From: an uncultured Pseudomonadota bacterium
GTDB taxonomy: Bacteria > Myxococcota_A > UBA796 > SXON01
DNA length: 64,000 bases
Assembly (NCBI GenBank): GCA_903844155.1
Contig: CAIMSU010000268.1
Span: 1 to 64,000 of the forward strand
Direction of reading: 5' to 3'
In this document: piece after piece, positions 45,169 through 54,352 of the stretch
How positions within the stretch are numbered: the stretch's first letter is position 1
Layout: the number at the start of each line of letters is the position of its first letter
The notes under the pieces: model-generated
Told to the model about the DNA's origin: nothing
What the model saw: the letters and a program-made list of their open reading frames with translations, nothing else
Database searches by the model: none
Translations under genes and position numbers: made by a program

Positions 45169-45214
45169 GGCTTCCGCTAACCGCCGGGAGCGAGTCCCCG
45201 CGCTATGAGGCGGC

Positions 45215-46684
45215 GTGCGTCGCCTCACGAACGAATTCCTCGTCGGCCTGCTCGCCCTCGTGGCGATCGGGCTCGCAGTCGTCGGCGTCATCTACACGGA
45301 CGACAAGCCGGAGGGCGTGGCTGGCGTCTACCACGTGATCGCCGTCTTTCCGTCGGCCGAAGGCGTCTATGCGACGACCCCCATCCGCGTCGCCGGCGTG
45401 CCCATCGGCGCCGTAAGCAAGGTCGACCTCGACGGCTCAAACGCCCGGGTCGAGCTGGAGATCCAGGGCAACGTCCAGTTGCCGACCGACTCGGTCGTGG
45501 CGCTGGGCAGCGAGGGCATGCTCGGCGACAAGTTCCTGCGCGTCACGCCAGGCCACGCCGTCGTGCTGATGAAGGAGGGCGACCCGATCGGGCTCGACCA
45601 GGCCGGCGTCGACCTGGACGCGCTGGAGAAAAAGGCAGGGTTGATCGCGGATGATGTCAAGGCAATCACCGGCAACCTGAAGACCATGACGGGGGACAGC
45701 ACCACCCAGGCGCAGCTCAAGCAGACGCTCGCCAACGTCGAGGCGCTGTCCGAGTCGCTCCGCACCGTCGCCACCGGCAACCGCGACGAGCTCGACGCCA
45801 TCGCAAAAAACCTCCGCGACGTGAGCGAGGCGCTCAAGGCCGTCGTCGGCACGAAGGGCAACGGCGTCGACGCCGAGATGGCGAGCATCCAGAAAGCGAC
45901 GGACAGCCTCGACCGCACCGCCACGCACGTCGAGAGCATCGTCTCGAAGATCGACGGCGGCGAGGGCACCGTTGGCGGGCTGATCAACGACGGGACGACG
46001 CTGAAGACCGTCAACGACACGGTCGCCGAGGTCCAAAGCACCGTCTCGGACGCGCACGCCCTGCTCGGCCAGGTCTCCCGCCTGCAGACGGACGTGTACT
46101 ACCGCGGCGACTACTTCGTCGGCAGCACCCCCAACAATACGACGGACTTCCCGGACGGCAACCCGGTCAGCGGCGGCACGCGCAACGTCCTCGGGGCGCG
46201 CATCATGCCGCGCGAGGATTACTGGTATGTCTTCGAATTCGTCAGCCATCCCCTCGGTTCCATCTCGTACGAGGACCACTCGATCCCCTCGCTCGGCACC
46301 GCCTACCGAGAGTACGTTCAGAAGCCCGACTACCGGTACTCCTTCCAGATCGCCAAGCGCTTCCACGACCTCGTCTTTCGCTTCGGCATGAAGGAGAGCT
46401 CGGGCGGAATCGGCGTTGACGGAATGTTCTTCAAGGACAAGCTGATGGTCTCGAGCGATCTCTACGACTTCACCTACGGGTCCTGGCCCGCGCTGAACGG
46501 AACGCCGGACCTGCAGCTCACCGCCCGCGCCTACCCGACGAAGTGGCTCTACGTCGAAGGTGGGCTGGACAACGTGATCCTCGGGGCAGAGTACGGCTAC
46601 GCGACGGGCTTTGTGGGCGGCGGGTTCCGGTTCACCGACAATGACCTGAAGTTCATCCTCGCCGCGGTGCCGATCAAGCCGTAG
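45215..46684 (+). CDS. MCE (MlaD-type) protein with helical and barrel-like C-terminal regions
   Basis: 489 aa from GTG. N-terminal anchor helix (FLVGLLALVAIGLAVVGVIY, about 8-27), then the MCE domain (about 40-130) with GVPIGAVSKV, TDSVVALGSEGMLGDKFLRVTPG. A long helical region (about 140-290) with heptad-like Ala/Leu follows, then an aromatic, strand-rich C-terminal domain (about 300-489) with YVEGGLDN and similar motifs. MCE proteins carry lipids between membranes, usually with an MlaE permease and MlaF ATPase, neither of which is here. Divergent from the peptidase/propeller/barrel gene. Confidence 0.85.
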   Translation: MRRLTNEFLVGLLALVAIGLAVVGVIYTDDKPEGVAGVYHVIAVFPSAEGVYATTPIRVAGVPIGAVSKVDLDGSNARVELEIQGNVQLPTDSVVALGSEGMLGDKFLRVTPGHAVVLMKEGDPIGLDQAGVDLDALEKKAGLIADDVKAITGNLKTMTGDSTTQAQLKQTLANVEALSESLRTVATGNRDELDAIAKNLRDVSEALKAVVGTKGNGVDAEMASIQKATDSLDRTATHVESIVSKIDGGEGTVGGLINDGTTLKTVNDTVAEVQSTVSDAHALLGQVSRLQTDVYYRGDYFVGSTPNNTTDFPDGNPVSGGTRNVLGARIMPREDYWYVFEFVSHPLGSISYEDHSIPSLGTAYREYVQKPDYRYSFQIAKRFHDLVFRFGMKESSGGIGVDGMFFKDKLMVSSDLYDFTYGSWPALNGTPDLQLTARAYPTKWLYVEGGLDNVILGAEYGYATGFVGGGFRFTDNDLKFILAAVPIKP

Positions 46685-46773
46685 TCCGGCGTGCGGGGAC
46701 CCGCGCGGCGGTTACGTTCGACGGCTGACGTGCGGCCGTACCGGCTGCACCAAACGCCATCGCGGAGATCCCC

Positions 46774-49700
46774 ATGAGCAAGAAGAAAGACACCGAAGAC
46801 GCCGGGTTTGGAGACCTGGAGAACGAGTTCTTCGGGTCGTGGGGAGAGGAGGAGGACGATGGCGGCGTGAAAGCCGCCGCGAAGGCGGAGGCGGACCGCG
46901 TGGAGGCGCTGGCGAAGGCCGAGGCGGCGAAGGCTGAAGCGGCGGCCAAGGCTGAAGCGGCGGCGAAGGCTGAAGCGGCAGCGAAGGCTGAGGCGGCGGC
47001 GATGGCTGAAGCGGCGGCGAAGGCCGAGGCGGCGGCGATGGCTGAAGCCGCAGCGAAGGCTGAGGCGGCGGCGATGGCTGAAGCGGCGGCGATGGCTGAA
47101 GCCGCGGAGGATGCGACGAGATCGGAGGCCGCGAGGGCTGCCGAGGCGAGCGCGGCGGCGGCGAGCGCGGATGCCGCCAGGCCCGACGGGCCGGTGCGCG
47201 AAGTGTCTGACATCTTCCGGCGCAAGACCGCGAAGGAACGGAAGGCGGAAGAAGCAGAGTTGAAAGCGCGAAAGGCGGAGGAGGAGATGCTGGCTGCCGC
47301 CGAAGCATCCGAGCGGGCACGCGCGACCGCCGAGGCCGACGCGATCGCCGAGATGCGCCGAGCGGACGAGGCGTTGCAGGCAGCGAACGCGGCCGCACAG
47401 ACAGACGCGGAAGCCCTCCGCAAGCACCTGGCCGAGGAGGCTGAGGCCGCCGAGGGTGAGCGCAGAGCCACGGCGGTCGCCGCGGCAGCCGTCGCACCGG
47501 TGACCGTGGCCGTCGCCCGACCGAGGTCAAACCCCACGCTCGTCTTCGACCCCACAGAGCTGCAGGCCGAGCTTGGCGATGGCCCCTCCGAGGACGCCGA
47601 AACGCAGATGGAGCCGGTGCTTCGCTCGCTGATGGAGAACCAACCCGAGCCTGAGCTCGTGGCCGTTGTGGTGCCCCGAACGCCGATCGTGAGCGGGGAG
47701 GGATCCTGGGTGGAGTCCCTTGCGCTGCTGCGCGAAGAGGCGGAGCGCTCGTCTGGCGCCCGCCGCATCACCCTGTTCACGGCAGCGGCGCACTTCGCGC
47801 GGACGCGACTGAGCACCGCTTCCGACGCCCTCGCCATGCTGGATCAGGCCGGTGTGAGCACCCGAACCCGCGGCGAAGGGCGCGGAGACGCCGCCTATTG
47901 GCTTGAGCGCGCCCGGTCGCTGGAGGCGCTTGGCGACCGTGCTGCTGCGGCAGCTGCCTACGAAGCGCTTGGTGCCACGACTCAGCACGCGGCAGAGGCC
48001 GAGGTTGAAGCTGCAAAGCTCTATGTCGCGACCGGCGCGGAGGACGCCGTGGTGGCCGCACTCGGCCGAGCGCTGGCGGAGAGCGAGGACGCCTCGGCCC
48101 TCTCGCTGCTCGTCGAAGTGCAGCGCCGTCGGGCCGACCCCGCGCTGCCGGAAACGCTCGTCCGCCTCGCCGCGATCCACGTCGGCGCGCTCGCCGCCGG
48201 GCTGCTCGTTGAGCGCGCTGGTCTCCTCGCCCACACCCCAGGCGCGGTGGACGCCTGGAAGGCCGCCCGCCTCGCCGATCCGGCAAACTTCGCCGCGCTC
48301 GCTGGCCTCGACGCCGCCCTTCGCGAAGCTGGCGACTGGGTCGGCCTCGCTGAGCTCTACGAGAACGAAGCGGCGCGCGTCGCCGTCGACCCCGGGCTGT
48401 CCCCGCCGATCCAGGCTGCGGAGTCCGCGTGGTGGTGGGCTCGTGCTGCGCGCATCTACCGCGGGCAGGTCTTCCGAAACGACGCCGCGACCCGGTGCTT
48501 CGCCGCTGCGGTCGTCGCCTCGCCCGCCGACCCGGGACTGCGGCACGAGATGCAGGCCCACCTCGCCGAAGCTGGTGATCGCGACGCCCTGCTTGCGGCG
48601 TTGCAGGCGGAGACCGACGCGGTCGCCGGGCCCGCACGCGCGTTCGCCCTCTTCCGACTCGCCCGCGAGGTCGAGGCCACCGACTGGGAGCGTGCTGCCG
48701 GCCTCTACGCGGCAGCCGCCGAAGAGCCCGCCGCCGCCCCCGCCGCCGAGGCCGCGCTACGACTCTACCACAAGGCAGGGCGTTGGCAGCAGATCGTTGA
48801 CTTCCTGGTCCAGCGCGCCTCCCGGCTCCAGGACCCCTCCCTCCTCGTCGCCGTCTGGTACCGCGCGGGCGAGACCGCGGAGGGCCCGCTCGCCGATCTC
48901 AGTGGCGCTCGGGGCTACTACGAGCGTGTGCTGGACCTGGCACCCGGCTACCTGCCGGTGCTTGAGGCGCTGGAGCGCGTCTACCACCGGCTTGGGGCCT
49001 GGGCCGAGCTGGCCGCCGTCTACGAGCAACGGTCACTGCTGGCCGAGGATCAGGCCGGCGCGGCGCTGCAGCGCCACCGGGCGGGCGCGACGTACGAGAT
49101 CCGCCTGCAGAACACGACGCGCGCGAAGGAGTCCTACCGCCTCGCCCTCGCCGCCGTCCCCGATTTTTCCCCGAGCGTGGACGCCTACGCGCGGTTGCTC
49201 GAGGGGGACCAGGAGTGGACCGAGCTCGGGCGCGTGCTCCAGGCTGCCGCGGCGTCGACGAAGGACTCCATGGAAGCCGTGAGCCTGTACTACCGGGCCG
49301 GCCGCGTGCTGGCGGACCACACGGGCGACACCGAGGGCGCACGAACCTGCCTTCGCCGCGCGTTGGAGGCGTCGCCGGGGTTCCTGCCTGCGGTGCTCCT
49401 CCTCAAGGATCTGGCTGCAAACGCCGGGGATCTCGCCGAGGTGCTCTCCCTGGAGCGGGCATCGGCGGACATGGGCGACGATGTGGAGCGGCGCCATTGG
49501 CGTCTGCTCGCGGCGGCGCAACTCGCGGGCGACGGGGAGGAAGCCGACGGGCTCGCATCCCTGGTGGTCCGCGAAGGACCGTCGGCGTCCAGCGGCGCGC
49601 GCGAAGCGGCGTTGGCGATCATGGAGCGGAGCGCGCTTCGTGGCGGCGATGCGTCAACGCTCGCGCGGCTGTATGGCGATGCGGCCGCCTGGGTGCGCCT

Positions 49701-52377
49701 CGCTGAAGTGGCTGTCGAGGCCGGGGACAACGCCGTCCTGGCCCGCGCGGTCGAGGGATCCACCGCCGCCGGCACGCCAGCCCCGTTCCGTACGCTCGCC
49801 CGCAGCGCCGAAGCCATCGGCCGGCCCGATCTCGCCGGCGAAGCCCTCAAAGCCGCCGGGCTGCTGGCCTCCGTGGACGCCGTGCGTGTCGGCGCCGCCA
49901 CCGGCGTGTTCGAGTCCCTTCGCGAGCACGCGGACCCCGCGCTTGCGCAAGCGGCGATGCGCCTGCGCGCCGGGCCCCAGGAGGCTGCGATGGCGCAGCG
50001 GGTGCTCGCAGACGCAGCCACGAACGCGGGTGTTCGGGCGCACCACGCCCGGGTCGCCGCGACGTTGTACCGTGTCGCGGGGCAGCCCGACGCGTCGCGC
50101 GCGGCCTGGGAATTTGCGTGGGAGGCCTCGCCGGGCTCGCGCTCCGCCCTGGAAGGCCTGCGCGCCTCGCTCATCGCCCTGAAGAATCCCGATGGCCTGC
50201 GGGCGGTGTACGCGCGCCTCGCCGCCGACCAGCAGGCCGGACTGGGCGAAGCGCTGGAGGAAGCCGGTGATATCGACGGCGCCATCGCGTGCTTCCGCAC
50301 GGAGGTCGAGGGGGCGAGCGAACCCCTCCCGTGGAGCCTCCGCCTGGAGCGGGCGCTCGTCGCCAGGGGGGACTGGAAGGCGGTGCTAGACGTGATCAAC
50401 GCCCGCGCCAGCTCGATCTCCGAGCCGCTACGCGCGGGCGACGCAGCCCGCTGCCGCTGGATCCTCGCCGAGAAGATGGCCGGGAGCGACGAGGCCTGGG
50501 ACTACTACCAGAAGCTGCACGCGGCCGACCCCGCAGACCGCGAAGTCGTCGAGGCCCTCGCGCGCATCGCCGGCGCCCGCGGCGAGACCGCACAGGCAAT
50601 CACGTACCTGGAGGATCTCGCTCGGACAGCAACGACCCCGGCCCAGGCCGCGCGCTATCAGCGTCGCACGGCGGAGGCCCTGGAGGCCGCCGGCAACGGG
50701 GAGGGCGCGCGGGCCGCGTACTCCCGGGCATTGGACCTGGAACCGCAGGACGGCGAGGCGCTGGCCGGCCTTCGACGGCTCGGCGAGGCTGCCGGCGACT
50801 GGGAGGCGGTCGTTCGCGTGCTGGAGCGCACAGCAGCGCTGGCAAGCGGGCGCGAGCGCGTGGAGCGCTACGCAGAGGTCGCACGGATCTACGAAGAGAA
50901 GGCGCAAAACCGCGCGCTCGCGGCAGACGCCTGGCGCAAGGTCCTGGACATGGCCCCGGAAGATCAGGAAGCCCTGCGGCACCTCCTGTCCCTCTCCGAA
51001 ACCGGCAGGGATTGGATCGGCTTTGTGCAGGTCGCACAGGCACTCCTCTCGTTCCTCGAGGGCGAGGACCGCACGGCCCTGCAGCGCCGGATCGGCGTCG
51101 TCTACCACGAGAACCTGCGCCGGGACGATGAGGCCATTCGCTTCCTCGACGCAGCCACGGGCGGCAGCTCGGCGGACCCCGAGGCAGCCGCGCTGCTCGA
51201 GAAGATCTACGTCGGTCGCGCCGACTGGGATCGCGCGGTGGACGCCCAACAGCGGATCGCCCGATCCGGCGCGCCCGTTGGCGAGCGGAGCGACGCCCTC
51301 GCCCGCGCTGCCCGGATCCGGCTGGACATGAATCGCGATCGCGCCGGGGCCGCAGCGATCTACGACCAGCTCCTGGAGCTGCAGCCCGACCATCACGAAG
51401 CCCTGCGGTTCCGCGCCGAACATCTGTACGAGAGCGGGCACTACGCCGAAGCCGCCGCGATCTACGACCGGTTGGAGCCCGTGGAATCCGCACGGGACGT
51501 CGAGGATTTCGACGAGCAGGTGGACGTTGCCATGTTCTACTACCGGTCTGCAGAGGCCCTGCGCCGATCCGGGCGCCGCACGGACGCGGTGGAGCGCTAC
51601 GAGCGGGCGCTGCAGCTCAACCCGACCCACCTCCCCTCCCTGGAGGCCGTCGGCCCGATGTACATCGAGGCGAGCCAGTGGCAGCGGGCCGACAAGGTCT
51701 TCAAGCAGGTCCTGCAGCTCACCGGGGGTCACGGGAACAACGAGCAGCTCGCGTCCGTCTACGCGAACCTGGGCATCGTCGAGCTCAACCTGAACCAACC
51801 CGAGAAGGCGAGGAAGCGGTTCTCAAAGGCGCTGGAGCTCCGGCCCAACGAGGTGCTCGCCCTTCGCGGCCTGGCCAAGGTCTTGTTCCACGCCAACGAC
51901 TGGAACAACCTGCTGAACATCTACAACAACATCATCTACCACACCCAGGAGCCCTCGGATGTCGTGGACGCCTACGTGGCCAAAGGCTTCGTGCTCGATG
52001 CGCGCCTGCACCTGCCCGAAAAGGCGGCGCAGCACTTCGAGAAGGGGCTCGCGTTCGACGGCAACCAGCCGCTGACGCTCCTCCGGCTCGCCGAACTTGC
52101 GCTTCGTCGGCACGACTGGCCCGAGGCCGCCAGCATCGCCGACCGCGGGCTTGTCCTCGCGGCGGTGGGCACGGCGGAGCGCGGGTCGTTGCTGCTGGTC
52201 AAGGCCATCGCCTACCAGGCCTGTGGTGACGCGGCGGCGGCGGCGGAGAGCTGGGCCGAGGCGTGCGGGCAGCACGAGTCGTTGGCGGAGATGCTCGCGG
52301 GCAGCACGATCGCGCACCCCGACGAGGCTCACAACCGGCTGCGCGAGCGGCTCCAGGCGAACCTCAAGTTCACGTGA
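46774..52377 (+). CDS. Giant TPR-repeat protein with Ala/Glu/Lys-rich N-terminal helix
   Basis: 1867 aa. Begins MSKKKDTEDAGFGDLENEFF, an acidic segment, then about 90 residues of Ala-Glu-Ala-Ala-Lys type repeats that should form one long helix or coiled coil. From about residue 330 on, the chain is a series of TPR-like pairs (for example LAEAGDRDALLAALQAE, RALEASPGFLPAVLLLKDL, RALQLNPTHLPSLEAVGPMY, KALELRPNEVLALRGLAKVLF), many tens in total. It has no signal peptide or transmembrane helix. It probably serves as a protein-interaction scaffold. It overlaps the methyltransferase gene (GTGA). Confidence 0.9.
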   Translation: MSKKKDTEDAGFGDLENEFFGSWGEEEDDGGVKAAAKAEADRVEALAKAEAAKAEAAAKAEAAAKAEAAAKAEAAAMAEAAAKAEAAAMAEAAAKAEAAAMAEAAAMAEAAEDATRSEAARAAEASAAAASADAARPDGPVREVSDIFRRKTAKERKAEEAELKARKAEEEMLAAAEASERARATAEADAIAEMRRADEALQAANAAAQTDAEALRKHLAEEAEAAEGERRATAVAAAAVAPVTVAVARPRSNPTLVFDPTELQAELGDGPSEDAETQMEPVLRSLMENQPEPELVAVVVPRTPIVSGEGSWVESLALLREEAERSSGARRITLFTAAAHFARTRLSTASDALAMLDQAGVSTRTRGEGRGDAAYWLERARSLEALGDRAAAAAAYEALGATTQHAAEAEVEAAKLYVATGAEDAVVAALGRALAESEDASALSLLVEVQRRRADPALPETLVRLAAIHVGALAAGLLVERAGLLAHTPGAVDAWKAARLADPANFAALAGLDAALREAGDWVGLAELYENEAARVAVDPGLSPPIQAAESAWWWARAARIYRGQVFRNDAATRCFAAAVVASPADPGLRHEMQAHLAEAGDRDALLAALQAETDAVAGPARAFALFRLAREVEATDWERAAGLYAAAAEEPAAAPAAEAALRLYHKAGRWQQIVDFLVQRASRLQDPSLLVAVWYRAGETAEGPLADLSGARGYYERVLDLAPGYLPVLEALERVYHRLGAWAELAAVYEQRSLLAEDQAGAALQRHRAGATYEIRLQNTTRAKESYRLALAAVPDFSPSVDAYARLLEGDQEWTELGRVLQAAAASTKDSMEAVSLYYRAGRVLADHTGDTEGARTCLRRALEASPGFLPAVLLLKDLAANAGDLAEVLSLERASADMGDDVERRHWRLLAAAQLAGDGEEADGLASLVVREGPSASSGAREAALAIMERSALRGGDASTLARLYGDAAAWVRLAEVAVEAGDNAVLARAVEGSTAAGTPAPFRTLARSAEAIGRPDLAGEALKAAGLLASVDAVRVGAATGVFESLREHADPALAQAAMRLRAGPQEAAMAQRVLADAATNAGVRAHHARVAATLYRVAGQPDASRAAWEFAWEASPGSRSALEGLRASLIALKNPDGLRAVYARLAADQQAGLGEALEEAGDIDGAIACFRTEVEGASEPLPWSLRLERALVARGDWKAVLDVINARASSISEPLRAGDAARCRWILAEKMAGSDEAWDYYQKLHAADPADREVVEALARIAGARGETAQAITYLEDLARTATTPAQAARYQRRTAEALEAAGNGEGARAAYSRALDLEPQDGEALAGLRRLGEAAGDWEAVVRVLERTAALASGRERVERYAEVARIYEEKAQNRALAADAWRKVLDMAPEDQEALRHLLSLSETGRDWIGFVQVAQALLSFLEGEDRTALQRRIGVVYHENLRRDDEAIRFLDAATGGSSADPEAAALLEKIYVGRADWDRAVDAQQRIARSGAPVGERSDALARAARIRLDMNRDRAGAAAIYDQLLELQPDHHEALRFRAEHLYESGHYAEAAAIYDRLEPVESARDVEDFDEQVDVAMFYYRSAEALRRSGRRTDAVERYERALQLNPTHLPSLEAVGPMYIEASQWQRADKVFKQVLQLTGGHGNNEQLASVYANLGIVELNLNQPEKARKRFSKALELRPNEVLALRGLAKVLFHANDWNNLLNIYNNIIYHTQEPSDVVDAYVAKGFVLDARLHLPEKAAQHFEKGLAFDGNQPLTLLRLAELALRRHDWPEAASIADRGLVLAAVGTAERGSLLLVKAIAYQACGDAAAAAESWAEACGQHESLAEMLAGSTIAHPDEAHNRLRERLQANLKFT
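46928..47105. repeat. In-frame tandem repeat (GCTGAAGCGGCG units)
   Basis: About a dozen 12-15 bp units such as GCTGAAGCGGCGGCGAAG, with GCGATG or GCGAAG alternation, encoding AEAAAKAEAAAM-like peptides. Length variation by recombination or slippage would stay in frame if units are multiples of 3. Confidence 0.8.
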
Positions 52378-52931
52378 CGCCGGAGACCGCCAGATCGGTC
52401 GGCGGCTGGCTGTTCCGGAACCGCGGGTGGCTCCCCGTGCCGCTGCTGTTGGCGATGGCCGTCCTGCCCCTGAGGTTGGCCGGGCCAGGCCTGGCCGTCG
52501 TCGCGACGGGTGAGGCGCTGCGATTCTGGGCTGTCGGCCACATCGGGCTTGCGAGCCGAACTCGCGGCGACGGCGCCGCCAGGGTTGTCGCCTCGGGCCC
52601 GTACCGGCTCGTCCGAAACCCGCTTTACGTCGGCAATATCGTGATCTTCCTCGGGCTGGGCATCATGAAGTGGCCGTGGGGCGTGGTCGCCGCGCCGCTG
52701 CTCGCGCTCGACTACCACTTCATCGTCGCGTGGGAGGAGGGGAACCTGGCCGCCAGGCTCGGCGAACCCTACCGCGAGTACCTGGCCCGGGTCCCCAGGT
52801 GGGTGCCTGCGTTTCCTGCCTCCCAGGCCGACGCACCCGCCTGGGCCGGCGCTGAGGCCCTGCGGAGCGAGCGCAGCACCTTCCTCGCCCTGGCGGTCGT
52901 GCTCGCCGGCATGTTCCTCGTCCGAGGTTGA
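52374..52931 (+). CDS. Isoprenylcysteine carboxyl methyltransferase-like membrane protein
   Basis: 185 aa from GTG overlapping the stop of the giant TPR gene. Four to five membrane helices. The family motif is present: VASGPYRLVRNPLYVGN (about 69-85), then a C-terminal WEEGNLAARLGEPYREY segment (about 120-136) for SAM and membrane substrate binding. Relatives methylate isoprenoid cysteines, phospholipids or steroids. The substrate is unknown, since bacteria lack prenylated CaaX proteins. Confidence 0.87.
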   Translation: MTPETARSVGGWLFRNRGWLPVPLLLAMAVLPLRLAGPGLAVVATGEALRFWAVGHIGLASRTRGDGAARVVASGPYRLVRNPLYVGNIVIFLGLGIMKWPWGVVAAPLLALDYHFIVAWEEGNLAARLGEPYREYLARVPRWVPAFPASQADAPAWAGAEALRSERSTFLALAVVLAGMFLVRG

Positions 52932-53023
52932 ATGCGGTGTTTCGCACCTGCTCCAGGGGAGCGCGCTGGTCGCACACGCGGCGTCGCTGAAGCGTGCTAC
53001 GCTGTTGCACTGAGGCCCCTTTC

Positions 53024-54346
53024 TTGGAACGCTCCTCTCGCCTCCGAAAGTACCACCGGAAGGACTACACGCAGAGCGTGGACTTCCCGGTCGAGATCGT
53101 GGGGCGAGACGGCCGCGTACGCCGGTATTCCTACGACGAGTCGGTGCGTCTGTACCAGCGGCGGATCCGCTCGGCCATCGCGCGTCTGGACGACTCCGAG
53201 CTCGTGGACGCCGAGGTGAGGCACTGTCAGCTTCGCATTGATCAGCTTCGCCGCAGCTACCTGGAGCAGCAGGAGCACCCCGTGGGCGACGGGCGGGTGG
53301 TCGGGACGCTGCTCGGCGCGGAGGTCTACGCGTTCCTCGCTCGGCAAGGGTTCGACGCGTCGGACCTCGGGACGATGCGGTTGATCGCGACCGGGCTCGG
53401 CGACGTCGTGTGGCTGACCGGGCTCGGCGGGCGCAGCTTCATCGTGTACGCCTGGCGCCTGGACTCGGAGGCCGCGCGCACGGCGCACAGTCAGCAGCGT
53501 CGGCTCCTGGCCGCTCCGGTGGAGGAGCCCGCCCCCCCGAGCGAGCGCCCTCCCACCGTCGGAGAGGGGGTCGAGCGGCTCTTCGTGGTGCATGAGACCA
53601 GCGAGCTGGGCGTGCTCCTCGCGGGCGAGGGCCCCTGGGACGGCATCAGCGTCGACACCGGCCCGGCGGAGGGCGAGCTGGAGGTCGTTGAAGGGCCGGT
53701 GGAGGTGATCGCGATGCGCGCGTTGAAGGACGGCAACATCGCCGACGCGCTGCGCGTGTTTGAGGAGGGGATGGAGCTGGCGCCCCTGCGCCCGGGCCTC
53801 GCGCTCGCTACCTCCGCGGTCGCGCTGCTGGACCAGCAGGTCGAGCGAGCCCGGTTTGCCGCGCTGTTCGGGCTGCTGCACGCGGGCGAGGGTGAAAAAA
53901 CCCGGCCGCTGCTCTCTGCGCTCCTGGCGATCAGCCTCTACCGCATGAACGACGTCGCGAGCGCACGCAGCGTCATCGCAGAGTCCGGGCCGGCGCCTCT
54001 CCCTCGCGCCGTCTCCATCCTGCTGAACCTCACCCGCTACCGGCCGTTCGAGCTCTTCTCCTCGGACACACCCGAGGGCGCCGGGGGCCGCGCGCTCACC
54101 TGGGTTCGCGCGTGGGGCTTGAAGTGGTGCGCGTGCGCGCTCACGATGTCCAGCGTCCTCGGGGGCTTGGCCGTGCTGGCGGCACCGAGCATCCCCATCC
54201 TGGCCGCGGCGCTCATGCTCAGCGCGCTCCTGATCCCAGCCGCAGCGCTGGGGCGGCTCGCGACGGTGGCGGGCCGAATCCTCCGGGCCGAAGAGGAGCC
54301 CGGACTCTTGCTGGGGATGGAACTGCTGGGCTCGAAGGGGCGATAG
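53024..54346 (+). CDS. Hypothetical membrane protein with N-terminal charged domain
   Basis: 440 aa from TTG 53024; a GTG 30 nt upstream is also in frame but the conserved-looking sequence starts at LERSSRLRKYHRKDYTQ. The N-terminal part (1-170) has many charged residues (FPVEIVGRDGRVRRYSYDES), the middle (about 190-330) looks helical and TPR-like (ADALRVFEEGMELAPLRPG), and two hydrophobic segments follow at about 365-415. No recognised catalytic motif. Possibly a membrane-anchored repeat protein. Downstream gene is convergent, 6 bp away. Confidence 0.75.
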   Translation: MERSSRLRKYHRKDYTQSVDFPVEIVGRDGRVRRYSYDESVRLYQRRIRSAIARLDDSELVDAEVRHCQLRIDQLRRSYLEQQEHPVGDGRVVGTLLGAEVYAFLARQGFDASDLGTMRLIATGLGDVVWLTGLGGRSFIVYAWRLDSEAARTAHSQQRRLLAAPVEEPAPPSERPPTVGEGVERLFVVHETSELGVLLAGEGPWDGISVDTGPAEGELEVVEGPVEVIAMRALKDGNIADALRVFEEGMELAPLRPGLALATSAVALLDQQVERARFAALFGLLHAGEGEKTRPLLSALLAISLYRMNDVASARSVIAESGPAPLPRAVSILLNLTRYRPFELFSSDTPEGAGGRALTWVRAWGLKWCACALTMSSVLGGLAVLAAPSIPILAAALMLSALLIPAAALGRLATVAGRILRAEEEPGLLLGMELLGSKGR

Positions 54347-54352
54347 CTCCTT

